Part shown: one piece after another, positions 25,038-33,620 of the stretch
Position numbering within the stretch: position 1 is the stretch's first letter
Layout of the letters: each line of letters starts with the position of its first letter
Origin: Tepidicaulis marinus
Lineage (GTDB): Bacteria; Pseudomonadota; Alphaproteobacteria; Parvibaculales; Parvibaculaceae
DNA: 64,000 bases
Direction of reading: 5' to 3'
Assembly (NCBI RefSeq): GCF_000739695.1
Contig: NZ_BBIO01000004.1
Span: 124,001 to 188,000, forward strand
Translations under genes and position numbers: made by a program
Notes under the pieces: generated by a model
Database searches by the model: none
Told to the model about the DNA's origin: nothing
What the model saw: the letters and a program-made list of their open reading frames with translations, nothing else

Positions 25038-26198
25038 TCACTCGGCGGCAGACGTCCCGCCCAACGCAAAGAGACTGCCGTCTCCGCCCGCGCCGTTGAT
25101 TTCTTTCAGATATTTGATGCCTTCTTCGGCAATGGCATCGCCCACCATGCGGTCGCCTTCGGCATAAAGCTCTTCAAGGTCCACATAGGCGGCATATTTG
25201 GGCGCCGTGCGCTCGGTGATGATGCCGGCTTTCAGCAGCGTCTTGATCAGCGTACGGAAAATGCTGGTGCCGCTGCGCATTTCCTTGCGCATGCGGGTAT
25301 CCGTCATCGCCTCCATCAAAGCGCCCTGCACCCAGCGCCAGTCGAGGCCGACTTTTTCATAAAGGTGCTTCTTCTGCTCGGGGCCGGAAGAATTGTTGAG
25401 AAGCCGCAGGAAGACCTCCAGCGCCCAGTCTTCGATCATGTCGCGCTCTTCCGGCGGCAAGTTCGGCACCGTGCGGTCCGCCCAGATCTTGCCGAACTTG
25501 TGATGGAAGGCTTCATCCGTCATCACAAGCTGCATGAGGCGCTTCAAAAGCGGGTCATGGGTGCGCGCATAGAAGGCGGCGAAGGTACCCATGGCGAGCC
25601 CTTCGAGCACCATTTGCATGCCGACGAGTTTCTTCCAGACGACGGGCGTGCCTACCAGCTCGACAAGCAGTTCCTCGAGCACCGCGCCGCAGGGCGCGGG
25701 CTTGCCCCAGCGGGCCTGAATGTAGCGGGAGAACCCCGTCACATGGCGCGCTTCCTCGCGTGTCTGGTTCGCCGCATATTCCTGCGCGCCCGGGTCTTTC
25801 ATGATGTGGCAAAGGCTTGCGGAAAGATTGAGCGCGCCCTGCTCTCCGTGCAGGATGGACGACATGGTCCAGCGCACGGATTCATTTACGAGGTAGATTT
25901 TCTGCCCCTCGTCCAGCTTGTCGGAAACGGCGGTGCGCAATTCCAGATTCATATCCTCCGGAATGAGCATTTCCTTTTCCAAATCCCAAGGCTGAGAGAA
26001 GTCGATATATTTCGTGTCGAGCGGGTCCCAGAAATGATCATGGGTCGCTGAAATAATCTTGTCGAAAGCCGTGGACCTTTTGCCGTACCGGTCCACCTCC
26101 ATCATCGCCGGGAAATCGTCCGGCGCCACCGCATCATAGGCGGGATCGATCGTGATCTGATTTTTCCCGGCCGATTCCGCTCCTACCGATTTCGACAT
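25038..26198 (-). CDS. Ferritin-like diiron protein of unknown function
   Basis: I do not recognise a named family with certainty. The 386-residue protein carries two symmetric diiron motifs of the ferritin/R2 type: E in GEQGAL followed after 29 residues by the second E of EEARH (ExxH), and E in VLEGLAMG followed after 29 residues by E of DEAFHH (ExxH). This pattern can bind two irons in a four-helix bundle and would support an oxygenase or oxidase. No signal peptide is present. ATG at 26198 is preceded by GGAGGAGGA, so the 19 extra upstream codons are unlikely. It stands alone between a terminator and the AsmA-like gene. Confidence 0.75.
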   Translation of the reverse strand: MSKSVGAESAGKNQITIDPAYDAVAPDDFPAMMEVDRYGKRSTAFDKIISATHDHFWDPLDTKYIDFSQPWDLEKEMLIPEDMNLELRTAVSDKLDEGQKIYLVNESVRWTMSSILHGEQGALNLSASLCHIMKDPGAQEYAANQTREEARHVTGFSRYIQARWGKPAPCGAVLEELLVELVGTPVVWKKLVGMQMVLEGLAMGTFAAFYARTHDPLLKRLMQLVMTDEAFHHKFGKIWADRTVPNLPPEERDMIEDWALEVFLRLLNNSSGPEQKKHLYEKVGLDWRWVQGALMEAMTDTRMRKEMRSGTSIFRTLIKTLLKAGIITERTAPKYAAYVDLEELYAEGDRMVGDAIAEEGIKYLKEINGAGGDGSLFALGGTSAAE

Positions 26199-26302
26199 GA
26201 GCTGTTCCTCCTCCAGACATTCGAAATGCATATATTTATGGACGGATGATGCCACCCATTAGCGCCCCTGACCAGCTTTGGCTGCATGAAGGCGCGCCGG
26301 TT

Positions 26303-29300
26303 CTAGGGTGCGGGGGCTCTGCCCTCATCGGGACCGGGCATCTCTTCCAGAGGTGCCTCAGCCGGTTCGCCCGCCTTTTCAGGGGCTTTTTCCGGTGCCG
26401 CCTCAGGGGCCTCGGCGTCCGTCTCCTCGGGTAGGGTGGAGCCGAATTCAAAGACCCGGCGCAGGAAGCCCGGCGCGAGCGCGGCCAGCGGGTTGACGAT
26501 GATTTGCGGGTCTTCCGCCTTGCCCTTGATGGCATAGGTCGCGGCGAAAATTCCCTCGCCCTCGCGCCCGACAAAGAGATCGCCGAGGATCGGCACATTG
26601 CCGAGAATGGAATTGATCGTGTAAGCGGGAACGATGGTGCCCGCAAGTTCCATAACATCCGAGCGCTGATCGATTTCCCCGCGCAAGGTAAGCCCGATGG
26701 CCGGCCCGACCATATGCGCCTCGTCGATATAAAGCCGCGTCTCGGTGGAGCGGAACGGCACTTTCATCTGCTCAAAGCGGATACCTTCCCCGCCCATCGT
26801 GTCGGCAATGCCGGTGAAAGACCCCACCGTCAAAAGTTTCGCCAGAAGCGGCGCATCGATGACGCGCAGATCGGCGCCCGTCAGTGTGCCTTTGAGAACG
26901 GGGTTTGTTTCCTCGTTCTCGAAATGCCCATTGACCGAAACCTTGCCGCCTTCGATGGACTCGTAAAAGTCGATTGCCTTGAACGCGCGGCCAGCATTCT
27001 CCGTGCTGGCGGTCAGGCGGCGCACGCCAGCCTCATCGCGCGCGATCATGGCGAGGATGGGCGGACCGTCCTTCCAGGTCGCGGTGAGCTGCAATTCTTC
27101 GACGCGCTCTTCTTCCTGCCGCAAGAAGAAGACGACATTTTCCACCTCTTCGCCGTGATAGGCATGGGCTTTCTGAAAGGCCGCATCGATTTCGAGCGGC
27201 TCGGCGGGCTCATCCTCTTCCGGCTCATAGTCACTTTCCGGCATGCCTTTGACGCCGCCGCCGAAAAGCTCATCCAGAACGCCGCGCGCATCGAGGCTTG
27301 GCCCCCTTATCATCATGGAGGTCTTGCCGCTTTGCGCATCGCGCTTGGCGCTGAGTGTGCCGCGCGTGCGCTCGCCCAGGCGGAAGGTGGAAATATCCGC
27401 GCTCGCAACTTTGCCGTCCGCGGTAATATCGACCTTGCCTGCCGCCTCAAGTTCCGCGCCGCCAAGAGCGATGTCATTCAGCGCAAAGCCGCCGCCTTTT
27501 TTAAAGGCCAGATCGAAGGAGCCGTTTGCCGGGCTGCCCGCCGGTTTCCACCAGCCGATGGAGCCGATCTTGATGATCGTGTCCGTCAGGTCGAGTTTGA
27601 CGGGCCCGCCCTGAATGTCCTGGCCATCGCCGGTAAAGACCGCGTCCACGCCGGTGGGTCCGATCACATACTCATCGAGCGAAATGCCGAGCGCCCGCCG
27701 GTCCGCCCCTTCCAGCGCCCCTTGCAGGCGGATGCGCGTGGCAGGCCCCGCCGCGCTTTTGGAAATCCGCTCGCGCCAAGCGGCGCGTACCCGCGCGCCG
27801 TTGAGCTTCACCGGCCCTTCGATGGTGAGCGCTTCCGGGTTCACCGCAATGTCGAGCATGCCCTCGCTGATGGAAATATTTTCGATAATCCCCGGCAGGC
27901 TCGCGTTTTGCGCCTTGGCGGTGCCTTTGTAGTTCACTTCTTCCAGCATGATGCCGTCGCGCAGCGGCAATTTGATTTCGCCCTTAAGGCTGCCCGTGCC
28001 GCCCGCGCTATCGGGGTCGAGACCGAAGCCGGAAATGAAGCCCAAAGGCTCATGATCGAAATAATTCAAAAGACCTTTGAGCGTGCCATCGACGGCAAAA
28101 TAAATCTCCCCCGGCCCGCCTTTGACGTGGAGCGCGGGGGCGAAGAAGCGGCCCTCCGTCACGTTCAGCGTCTCGCCCGCCACCTCGATCGCGCCTTGCG
28201 GCACCAGCGCCTCGAACGTGTCGCCCGTCAAATGCCCCCGCGCCTCAGGCACCGCCATGCGCGGCATGGGGCCGAGATAGGACAGAGAAATATCTTCCAG
28301 CGTGAAGCGGAAATCGAGCGCATCCAGCGGCAGCTCGCCGTGATTGTCGGCAATGGCGATCATGCCGGGCTCAAGCGCGGCGGTGAAATCACCCGATGTT
28401 ACCGTGCCCCCTTCGACATTTTCGAAGAACCATTTGCGCGCGCCTTTCGCAAGCCCGATGGGCCAGAGATGGCGCAGGTCCGCAACGGTAATATTCTCGA
28501 CCTTCGCCGTGGCATGAACGGCGGGCGAATCCGGCGTCTCGGGCGCGTCTTCCACTTCCCCTTCGAAAGAAACGAAACCCGTTTCGGTACGCAAAGTAAG
28601 ATCGGAGAATTTCGCCCGGCGCTCGGTGAAGAAGAGATCGCCCGCCACATGCACCGAGGCAAGGTTGAGCTCCCCGTCGATCACCTCCGGCACCGCGGCG
28701 GACAGATTGCGCGCCGTCAGGTCAACCTTGGCTGAGGTGACGGAAAAAGGCCCATCGCGTTTGAAGTCAGCGCGCCCTGTAACCTGTGCGCGGTTCGCGC
28801 CCGCTTTATAATCGAGCTCGTAAATGATCAGCGTTTCGGCAATGGGATCGAGCGCCACATCGAGCCGGGCCTGCTCGATGGCGATGGGCTCGGGCGACAG
28901 CTCGGGCACGTTCATTTCGCCGGGCTCGGAGGTCAGCTCCACCCGCGCGGAAAGCAGCGCGCCGTCTTTGAGAGAAATATCGACGAGCCCCGTTCCCTCG
29001 AAAACGAGATCGAAGGGCGCAAAGTCCGAAAACATCGGCGAGGACCGGCCAAGCACAGCCGGGTTGAAACCGGAAATAGCAAGATCGAGATTGGCATGAT
29101 CGGCCTTCGGCTCCACCAACCCCGTCAGCGTCATATGCGCGCGCAGATCGCCGATCACGATGTCGGAATCGAAATTAGCCGACACCCCTTCCGCATCGCG
29201 CAGCGCCGCAAAGGTTGCCGAGGGCGCCTGCCAGGTTACGTTATTCACCTGATCGACGAAGGTCACTTCCGCCCGGCGGACCACCATGCGCTGGAGATAG

Positions 29301-29809
29301 CGGAAGGGAGAACCGGGCGCCGCTTCGTCTGCCAGCCCCGCCAGAAGCGGGCCGAGTTCCGGGCCGGTGCGCTCATCCCCGTCCTCGCCTTGCGAGACAA
29401 GCGCGATCTCGACGCCCGTATCCGGACGGCGCACCACTTTCGCCGAGACGCCGAAGAGCCCGATCTTTTGCGGCGCGAATTCCCCCAGCAGCAAGGAGCG
29501 CAGGCGCAAGTCGACAAAGGCGCGCGGCACGGATACAAGCTCCTCGCCGCTGCCGTCCTTCACCACCACATTGCGCAGATAGATCAACAGCTCGGTGCGG
29601 TCGTCCGACCAGTCCAAAATGGTCTCGCCAATATCGAGCTGGCCCGTCTCCAGGCGCTCATTGGCCAGGGTCTCCAGCGTCTCAGTCAGGAAGTTCAGGG
29701 AAATCGGGCCGGTGGAAAGCTGCCAGACCGTCACCCCGATGAGCAGCATTCCGGCGGCAAGAACGACGCCAAGCGCTTCAAGCGTATATTTCGTGGTACG
29801 GCGGATCAC
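26303..29809 (-). CDS. Large AsmA/YhdP-like (DUF3971) envelope protein
   Basis: The 1168-residue protein has one N-terminal membrane segment (about residues 10-30, LEALGVVLAAGMLLIGVTVW) and a huge periplasmic region of repeating beta strands, as in the YhdP/TamB/AsmA group proposed to move phospholipids between the inner and outer membranes. The C-terminal AsmA-like block contains GIRFEQMKVPFRSTETRLYIDEAHMVGPAIGLTLRGEID and YTINSILGNVPILGDLFVGREGEGIFAATYAIKG, typical of YhdP, and ends in a Pro/Glu/Ala-rich tail. The gene diverges from bcp across a long palindrome. Lipid transport is inferred from the family. Confidence 0.85.
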   Translation of the reverse strand: MIRRTTKYTLEALGVVLAAGMLLIGVTVWQLSTGPISLNFLTETLETLANERLETGQLDIGETILDWSDDRTELLIYLRNVVVKDGSGEELVSVPRAFVDLRLRSLLLGEFAPQKIGLFGVSAKVVRRPDTGVEIALVSQGEDGDERTGPELGPLLAGLADEAAPGSPFRYLQRMVVRRAEVTFVDQVNNVTWQAPSATFAALRDAEGVSANFDSDIVIGDLRAHMTLTGLVEPKADHANLDLAISGFNPAVLGRSSPMFSDFAPFDLVFEGTGLVDISLKDGALLSARVELTSEPGEMNVPELSPEPIAIEQARLDVALDPIAETLIIYELDYKAGANRAQVTGRADFKRDGPFSVTSAKVDLTARNLSAAVPEVIDGELNLASVHVAGDLFFTERRAKFSDLTLRTETGFVSFEGEVEDAPETPDSPAVHATAKVENITVADLRHLWPIGLAKGARKWFFENVEGGTVTSGDFTAALEPGMIAIADNHGELPLDALDFRFTLEDISLSYLGPMPRMAVPEARGHLTGDTFEALVPQGAIEVAGETLNVTEGRFFAPALHVKGGPGEIYFAVDGTLKGLLNYFDHEPLGFISGFGLDPDSAGGTGSLKGEIKLPLRDGIMLEEVNYKGTAKAQNASLPGIIENISISEGMLDIAVNPEALTIEGPVKLNGARVRAAWRERISKSAAGPATRIRLQGALEGADRRALGISLDEYVIGPTGVDAVFTGDGQDIQGGPVKLDLTDTIIKIGSIGWWKPAGSPANGSFDLAFKKGGGFALNDIALGGAELEAAGKVDITADGKVASADISTFRLGERTRGTLSAKRDAQSGKTSMMIRGPSLDARGVLDELFGGGVKGMPESDYEPEEDEPAEPLEIDAAFQKAHAYHGEEVENVVFFLRQEEERVEELQLTATWKDGPPILAMIARDEAGVRRLTASTENAGRAFKAIDFYESIEGGKVSVNGHFENEETNPVLKGTLTGADLRVIDAPLLAKLLTVGSFTGIADTMGGEGIRFEQMKVPFRSTETRLYIDEAHMVGPAIGLTLRGEIDQRSDVMELAGTIVPAYTINSILGNVPILGDLFVGREGEGIFAATYAIKGKAEDPQIIVNPLAALAPGFLRRVFEFGSTLPEETDAEAPEAAPEKAPEKAGEPAEAPLEEMPGPDEGRAPAP

Positions 29810-29948
29810 GTCTGGGCTGGCCTTTTCTGTCTCATTGCGCCCTTGCAGGCGGCGGTCATTTACCGCAGCTTGCTGTCCGGTTGCCGGACGCCCCTTCCCC
29901 CGTTAAACATTTGCCCACTAGACATTGGCAACGGAAATGTGACGTCAA

Positions 29949-29977
29949 GATGTTGATATTTTTGAAATATCTTCATC
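29949..29977. promoter_or_regulatory. 29-bp palindromic operator candidate upstream of bcp
   Basis: GATG-TT-GATATTT (29949-29961), TTG, then AAATATC-TT-CATC (29965-29977). The inner 7-bp arms and the outer 4-bp arms are perfectly complementary; only the TT pairs do not match. It is AT-rich inside GC-rich DNA, 68 bases before the bcp start and 140 bases before the AsmA-like start. It looks like a dimeric regulator site. No regulator gene is adjacent. Confidence 0.55.
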
Positions 29978-30044
29978 TTCCAAAAGGCCGCCGCGCGCAA
30001 GCCAAACCGCGCATTCCGGCCCCGTAAACGCCCCAGGAGGTTTC

Positions 30045-30530
30045 ATGAGCGACATGCTGAGCGAAGGCGACAAGGCCCCGGCTTTCACCCTGCCGACGGA
30101 CGAGGGAGGCAAGATCCGCCTCTCGGACCTTAAGGGCCAGAATGTCGTGCTCTATTTCTATCCGAAAGACATGACGCCCGGCTGCACCACCGAGGCCATC
30201 GACTTTTCCGCGCTGATGCCGAAATTCCAGAAGGCGAATACCGCCGTCATCGGTGTATCGAAGGACAGTATCGAGCGGCATGGCAAGTTCCGCGAAAAAC
30301 ACGATCTGAAAGTTACCCTCGCCTCCGACGAAGACGGCACAATGCTGGAAAAATACGGCGTCTGGGCCCTGAAGAAGCTCTATGGGCGTGAGTTCATGGG
30401 CATTGTGCGCGCCACCTACCTCATCGACGCCAAGGGCAAGATCGCCCGCGTCTGGCCGAAGGTGAAGGTGAAAGGCCACGCCGAGGAAGTGCTGGAAGCT
30501 GCCAAGGCGCTCGCCAAGGCCGGGGCATGA
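30045..30530 (+). CDS. bcp: Peroxiredoxin, Bcp/PrxQ family (1-Cys form)
   Basis: Thiol peroxidase of 161 residues reducing hydrogen peroxide and organic hydroperoxides. FYPKDMTPGCTTEAIDFSAL contains the peroxidatic Cys; the position five residues later, which holds the resolving Cys in E. coli Bcp, is Ile, and no other cysteine occurs in the protein. It would therefore need an external thiol. A long palindrome lies upstream, and the stop overlaps the start of the DUF455 gene by four bases (ATGA). Confidence 0.93.
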   Translation: MSDMLSEGDKAPAFTLPTDEGGKIRLSDLKGQNVVLYFYPKDMTPGCTTEAIDFSALMPKFQKANTAVIGVSKDSIERHGKFREKHDLKVTLASDEDGTMLEKYGVWALKKLYGREFMGIVRATYLIDAKGKIARVWPKVKVKGHAEEVLEAAKALAKAGA

Positions 30531-31360
30531 TAGAGGGCATGACCCGAGCTATGACAGAGGCTTTGCCTGAAAGCCTCCATGAGGCCGTGCTCGGCGTGCT
30601 GCATACCGCCGATGCGGATGGGAAGGCGCGCGCCGCCGCTGCCGCCGCCAAGGCTTGGGCGGCGGGCCGCCTTGAGGCTGAATACCGGCCCGGCAGCATG
30701 CCCTCCCGCCCCGCCCGTCCGGCGCGCCCGGAACTGCTTTCCCCCGCCGCCATGCCCCGGCGCACCTTCAAAGGTGAGCGCGGGCGCTTTGCGCTGCTCC
30801 ATTCCCTTGCCCATATCGAGCTCAACGCCATCGACCTTGCTTTCGATCTTGTTGGCCGCTTCGGCCATGACATGCCCCGCGCCTTTACCGATGACTGGCT
30901 GAAGGTCGGCGGCGAGGAAGCCAAGCATTTCCTTGCCTTGCAGGGGCGGCTGGCGGCGATGGGCGGCGCTTACGGCGACCTGCCCGCCCATGACGGGCTT
31001 TGGGAGGCGGCGGAAAAGACCGCCCATGACCTCACCGCCCGCCTCGCCGTCGTGCCCATGGTTCTGGAAGCGCGCGGCCTCGATGTGACGCCGAAAACCG
31101 TGGAGCGGCTGCGGGGGGCGGGCGACACCGAAAGCGCCCAGGTCCTTGAAATGATCTATGAGGAAGAAAAAGGCCATGTGCGGGCGGGCACCGTCTGGTT
31201 CACCCGGCTGGCAGCGACAAAAGGCGCGGAGCCGGCGGCGCTTTTTCACGATATGGTGCGCACCTATTTTAAAGGAGCGCTTAAACCGCCCTTTAACGCC
31301 GATGCGCGACATTATGCAGGGCTAGATGCAGCGTTTTACGAGCCGCTTGCCGGCGGGTGA
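30527..31360 (+). CDS. DUF455 ferritin-like protein
   Basis: A 277-residue protein of the DUF455 family, a ferritin-like fold predicted to bind a metal pair. The motif residues are in LLHSLAHIELNAIDLAFDL, GGEEAKHFLAL and YEEEKGHVRAG, giving the E/H ligands of a four-helix bundle. Overlapping stop/start with bcp suggests translational coupling and a shared oxidative-stress or metal role. No biochemical function is established for the family. The first in-frame starts lie in MIEGMTRAMTEALPE, so the exact N-terminus could be up to eight residues shorter. Confidence 0.85.
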   Translation: MIEGMTRAMTEALPESLHEAVLGVLHTADADGKARAAAAAAKAWAAGRLEAEYRPGSMPSRPARPARPELLSPAAMPRRTFKGERGRFALLHSLAHIELNAIDLAFDLVGRFGHDMPRAFTDDWLKVGGEEAKHFLALQGRLAAMGGAYGDLPAHDGLWEAAEKTAHDLTARLAVVPMVLEARGLDVTPKTVERLRGAGDTESAQVLEMIYEEEKGHVRAGTVWFTRLAATKGAEPAALFHDMVRTYFKGALKPPFNADARHYAGLDAAFYEPLAGG

Positions 31361-31451
31361 GCCGTCATCAGGCGGTAAAAATTGGCGGCTAAAACGGCGC
31401 AAAACCGGGCCCGCGCGCGCGAAAAACGGAAACTGTCGTCAGTTTGTTAGG

Positions 31452-31470
31452 GTTAACACGATATGTTAAC
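31452..31470. promoter_or_regulatory. Inverted GTTAAC pair upstream of the M23 peptidase gene
   Basis: GTTAAC (31452-31457), seven bases, GTTAAC (31465-31470). Each is a TTAAC half-site of the kind read by CtrA, though the TTAA-to-TTAA gap is nine rather than seven. It lies about 80 bases before the peptidase start and 47 bases before the full CtrA-like box. Confidence 0.35.
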
Positions 31471-31516
31471 TCGTTCCTGTTGAAATTGACGACGGATTGA
31501 GATGAAATCAGACCTC

Positions 31517-31532
31517 TTAACAGGGGGTTAAC
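31517..31532. promoter_or_regulatory. CtrA-like box upstream of the M23 peptidase-bactofilin operon
   Basis: TTAACAGGGGGTTAAC matches the full CtrA consensus TTAA-N7-TTAA (31517-31520 and 31528-31531). It ends 18 bases before the peptidase ATG, so binding there would probably block or set the start of transcription of a very short leader. CtrA control is inferred from the motif. Confidence 0.55.
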
Positions 31533-31549
31533 GGGGGTTTCTGAGGGGT

Positions 31550-32920
31550 ATGCTCCACAGCTCTGGCCATTGGCTTGATCGGCTTAGCAATTTCTGGGCG
31601 CGGTTTTATACCGAGCGTCAGATTTATCTGCGCAGCCACGGTCAAGTGCAGTTCATTTCGCTTTCGCCGCTCACCCAGCTCGGGTTGAGCGCCATCGCGC
31701 TGTGTTTCTTTTCCTGGGTCGCCTTCACATCCGTGAATGTGGTCTTCAAAGAGCAGATCATCGCGTCGAAGGACCGCAAATATGTGCGTATGCAAGCCGC
31801 TTATGAAGAGCGTGTCGCGCAGATGCAGTCCGCCTATGACGATCTGAACGGACAATTGGTGCTCGCGCAGGAACGCTTCCTGGCGACGACCAAAGAGCTT
31901 GAAAGCAAGCATCAGCAGATTTCCGAAATCCTGGCCCAGCGTGAAGCGGCCAGCAAACAGATCAAGACCATGCGCGAGCGTTTCGCGCAGACCAATGCCG
32001 AAGGTTCCGATAAGGGCCGCACCAATAAAGTGCTGATGGCGGCAACGGACCTGGCCGGCGCGCCGCGCCTTTCCCGCGTCGATCACGCCAGCCTCGACCA
32101 ATCCGAGACGCGCCACCGCGACACGGACAACGCCTTCGGCCTTGCCTCGCTTTTTGCTTTTTCCTCCACACCCGCGCCTTCGGCTGCCGACATGGGCATC
32201 GAAAAGCGTCTTGAAGGGCTCGACCGGGCCCAGCAAGCCTTCGTCAATTCCATGGAAGAGACGACCGACCGGCAGATCCGCGAGATTGAATCCGTGATTT
32301 CCATGACCGAAGTCGTGGATGCCGAGGACATTCTCTCGCGCGTTGAAGGCGGTGAAGGCACAGCCTCGGGCGGCCCGCTTCTGACCCTGACCGAAGGGGA
32401 CGAATTGGCCGGCGGTGCGGAAGAAGCAGGGTTCGGCCGTCAGGTCTACCGGATTTCGCGCAATCTCGACCGTCTTTCCGGCCTCAATGAAGCGCTGGCG
32501 AAAATGCCGCTTGGCTCCCCCCTCTACCACAACAGAATTACCAGTGACTTTGGCCGCCGCGTGGACCCGTTCACGCGCAAACTGGCCTATCACTCCGGTG
32601 TCGATATGGGGGCACCCAGCGGAACATCCGTCTATTCCACCGCCCCCGGCATCGTTACATACGCGTCTCACCATGGCGCATATGGCCGGCTGATCGAAAT
32701 TGATCATGGAAATGGGCTGAAGACGCGTTACGCTCATCTTCGGTCCATTCATGTTAAGGTCGGTCAGAAAGTCGGCTTCCGGCACAAGGTTGGACGTGTC
32801 GGCTCGACGGGCCGCTCGACGGGTCCGCATGTTCATTATGAGGTCTGGTTCGACGGTAAAGTCCGCGACCCCTCCAAATTTATTGAGGCAGGGCGATATG
32901 TTTTCACGCAGCAAGGGTAA
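31550..32920 (+). CDS. M23/LytM family metallopeptidase with coiled coil
   Basis: A membrane-anchored peptidoglycan endopeptidase candidate, 456 residues. One N-terminal membrane segment (about 43-64) is followed by a long coiled coil (about 75-140), a linker, and a C-terminal LytM domain with the zinc ligands in HSGVDMG (about 347) and HVHYE (about 424). All ligands are present, so it should be active. The reading frame overlaps the bactofilin gene by 23 bases. Such peptidase-bactofilin pairs (LmdC-like) shape stalks, buds or helical cells in other bacteria. The ATG at 31550 has a GAGGGGT upstream. Confidence 0.9.
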   Translation: MLHSSGHWLDRLSNFWARFYTERQIYLRSHGQVQFISLSPLTQLGLSAIALCFFSWVAFTSVNVVFKEQIIASKDRKYVRMQAAYEERVAQMQSAYDDLNGQLVLAQERFLATTKELESKHQQISEILAQREAASKQIKTMRERFAQTNAEGSDKGRTNKVLMAATDLAGAPRLSRVDHASLDQSETRHRDTDNAFGLASLFAFSSTPAPSAADMGIEKRLEGLDRAQQAFVNSMEETTDRQIREIESVISMTEVVDAEDILSRVEGGEGTASGGPLLTLTEGDELAGGAEEAGFGRQVYRISRNLDRLSGLNEALAKMPLGSPLYHNRITSDFGRRVDPFTRKLAYHSGVDMGAPSGTSVYSTAPGIVTYASHHGAYGRLIEIDHGNGLKTRYAHLRSIHVKVGQKVGFRHKVGRVGSTGRSTGPHVHYEVWFDGKVRDPSKFIEAGRYVFTQQG

Positions 32921-33464
32921 CGAGAAGCAATCCGCAAGCGCGCCGGTTCCGGCGAAGCGGAGCGTCGCGCGCACCGCACCGTCGATCATTTCCGCTGACC
33001 TGGAAGTCCAGGGCAATCTGATTGCATCCGGCGATATTCAGATCGACGGCGTCGTGCATGGCGATGTGCGCTCGGGTTCGTTGACCGTCGGCGAAAAAGC
33101 CACCATCCACGGCGAAGTCATGGCGGACGATCTGGTCGTGCGCGGGCGCATCGTCGGCTCCATCCGCGGCCGCCGCGTGCAGCTTTGCTCCACCTGTCAT
33201 GTGGAAGGCGACATTCTGCACGAAGCGCTGGCCGTCGAAACGGGCGCTTTCTTCGAAGGCAATTGCCGCCATTCCGACGACCCGCTGGCCCAGACCACGC
33301 CGGTCAGCAGCCAGAGCGCGGCCCGCCCGCAGCCGGCCCCTGCCCCGCAGCCCGCACCGGCTGCCGCGCAGAAGTCAGCCGCCAATGGCTCCGGTAAAGT
33401 CGGCGACAGCCCCGTTGTCGTGAAAGACGGCAATGTGGTGGTGAAGCGTCCGGCTGCTCAATAA
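32898..33464 (+). CDS. Bactofilin cytoskeletal protein
   Basis: A polymer-forming protein of 188 residues with a central bactofilin beta-helix: ISADLEVQGNLIASGDIQIDGVVHGDV, then repeats at about six-residue periodicity through VVRGRIVGSIRGRRVQL and HVEGDILHEALAVETGAFFEG. The termini are disordered: a Lys/Ser/Ala start and a Pro/Ala/Gln-rich tail, ending basic. It starts inside the end of the M23 peptidase gene, so the two are coupled. Bactofilins scaffold local cell-wall growth, and the adjacent peptidase is the expected client. Confidence 0.92.
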   Translation: MFSRSKGNEKQSASAPVPAKRSVARTAPSIISADLEVQGNLIASGDIQIDGVVHGDVRSGSLTVGEKATIHGEVMADDLVVRGRIVGSIRGRRVQLCSTCHVEGDILHEALAVETGAFFEGNCRHSDDPLAQTTPVSSQSAARPQPAPAPQPAPAAAQKSAANGSGKVGDSPVVVKDGNVVVKRPAAQ

Positions 33465-33499
33465 GCATCCAGGAAGCAGCGCGCTTCCCGCGACAAAAC

Positions 33500-33526
33500 A
33501 AAGGGGCCTCGAAGGCCCCTTTTTTT
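33500..33526 (+). terminator. Intrinsic terminator after the bactofilin gene
   Basis: AGGGGCCT (33502-33509) pairs with AGGCCCCT (33513-33520) around a 3-base loop and is followed by seven T. It ends the peptidase-bactofilin operon 38 bases after its stop. Confidence 0.88.
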
Positions 33527-33620
33527 ATTGTCTGCTTTTCTTCATCCTGCATCGCTGCCCTGATCGAGAGGCGGCATGAACCGGAGGGCTTAAGCGTGGC
33601 GCCAGCTTTTGCGCCTCTCC

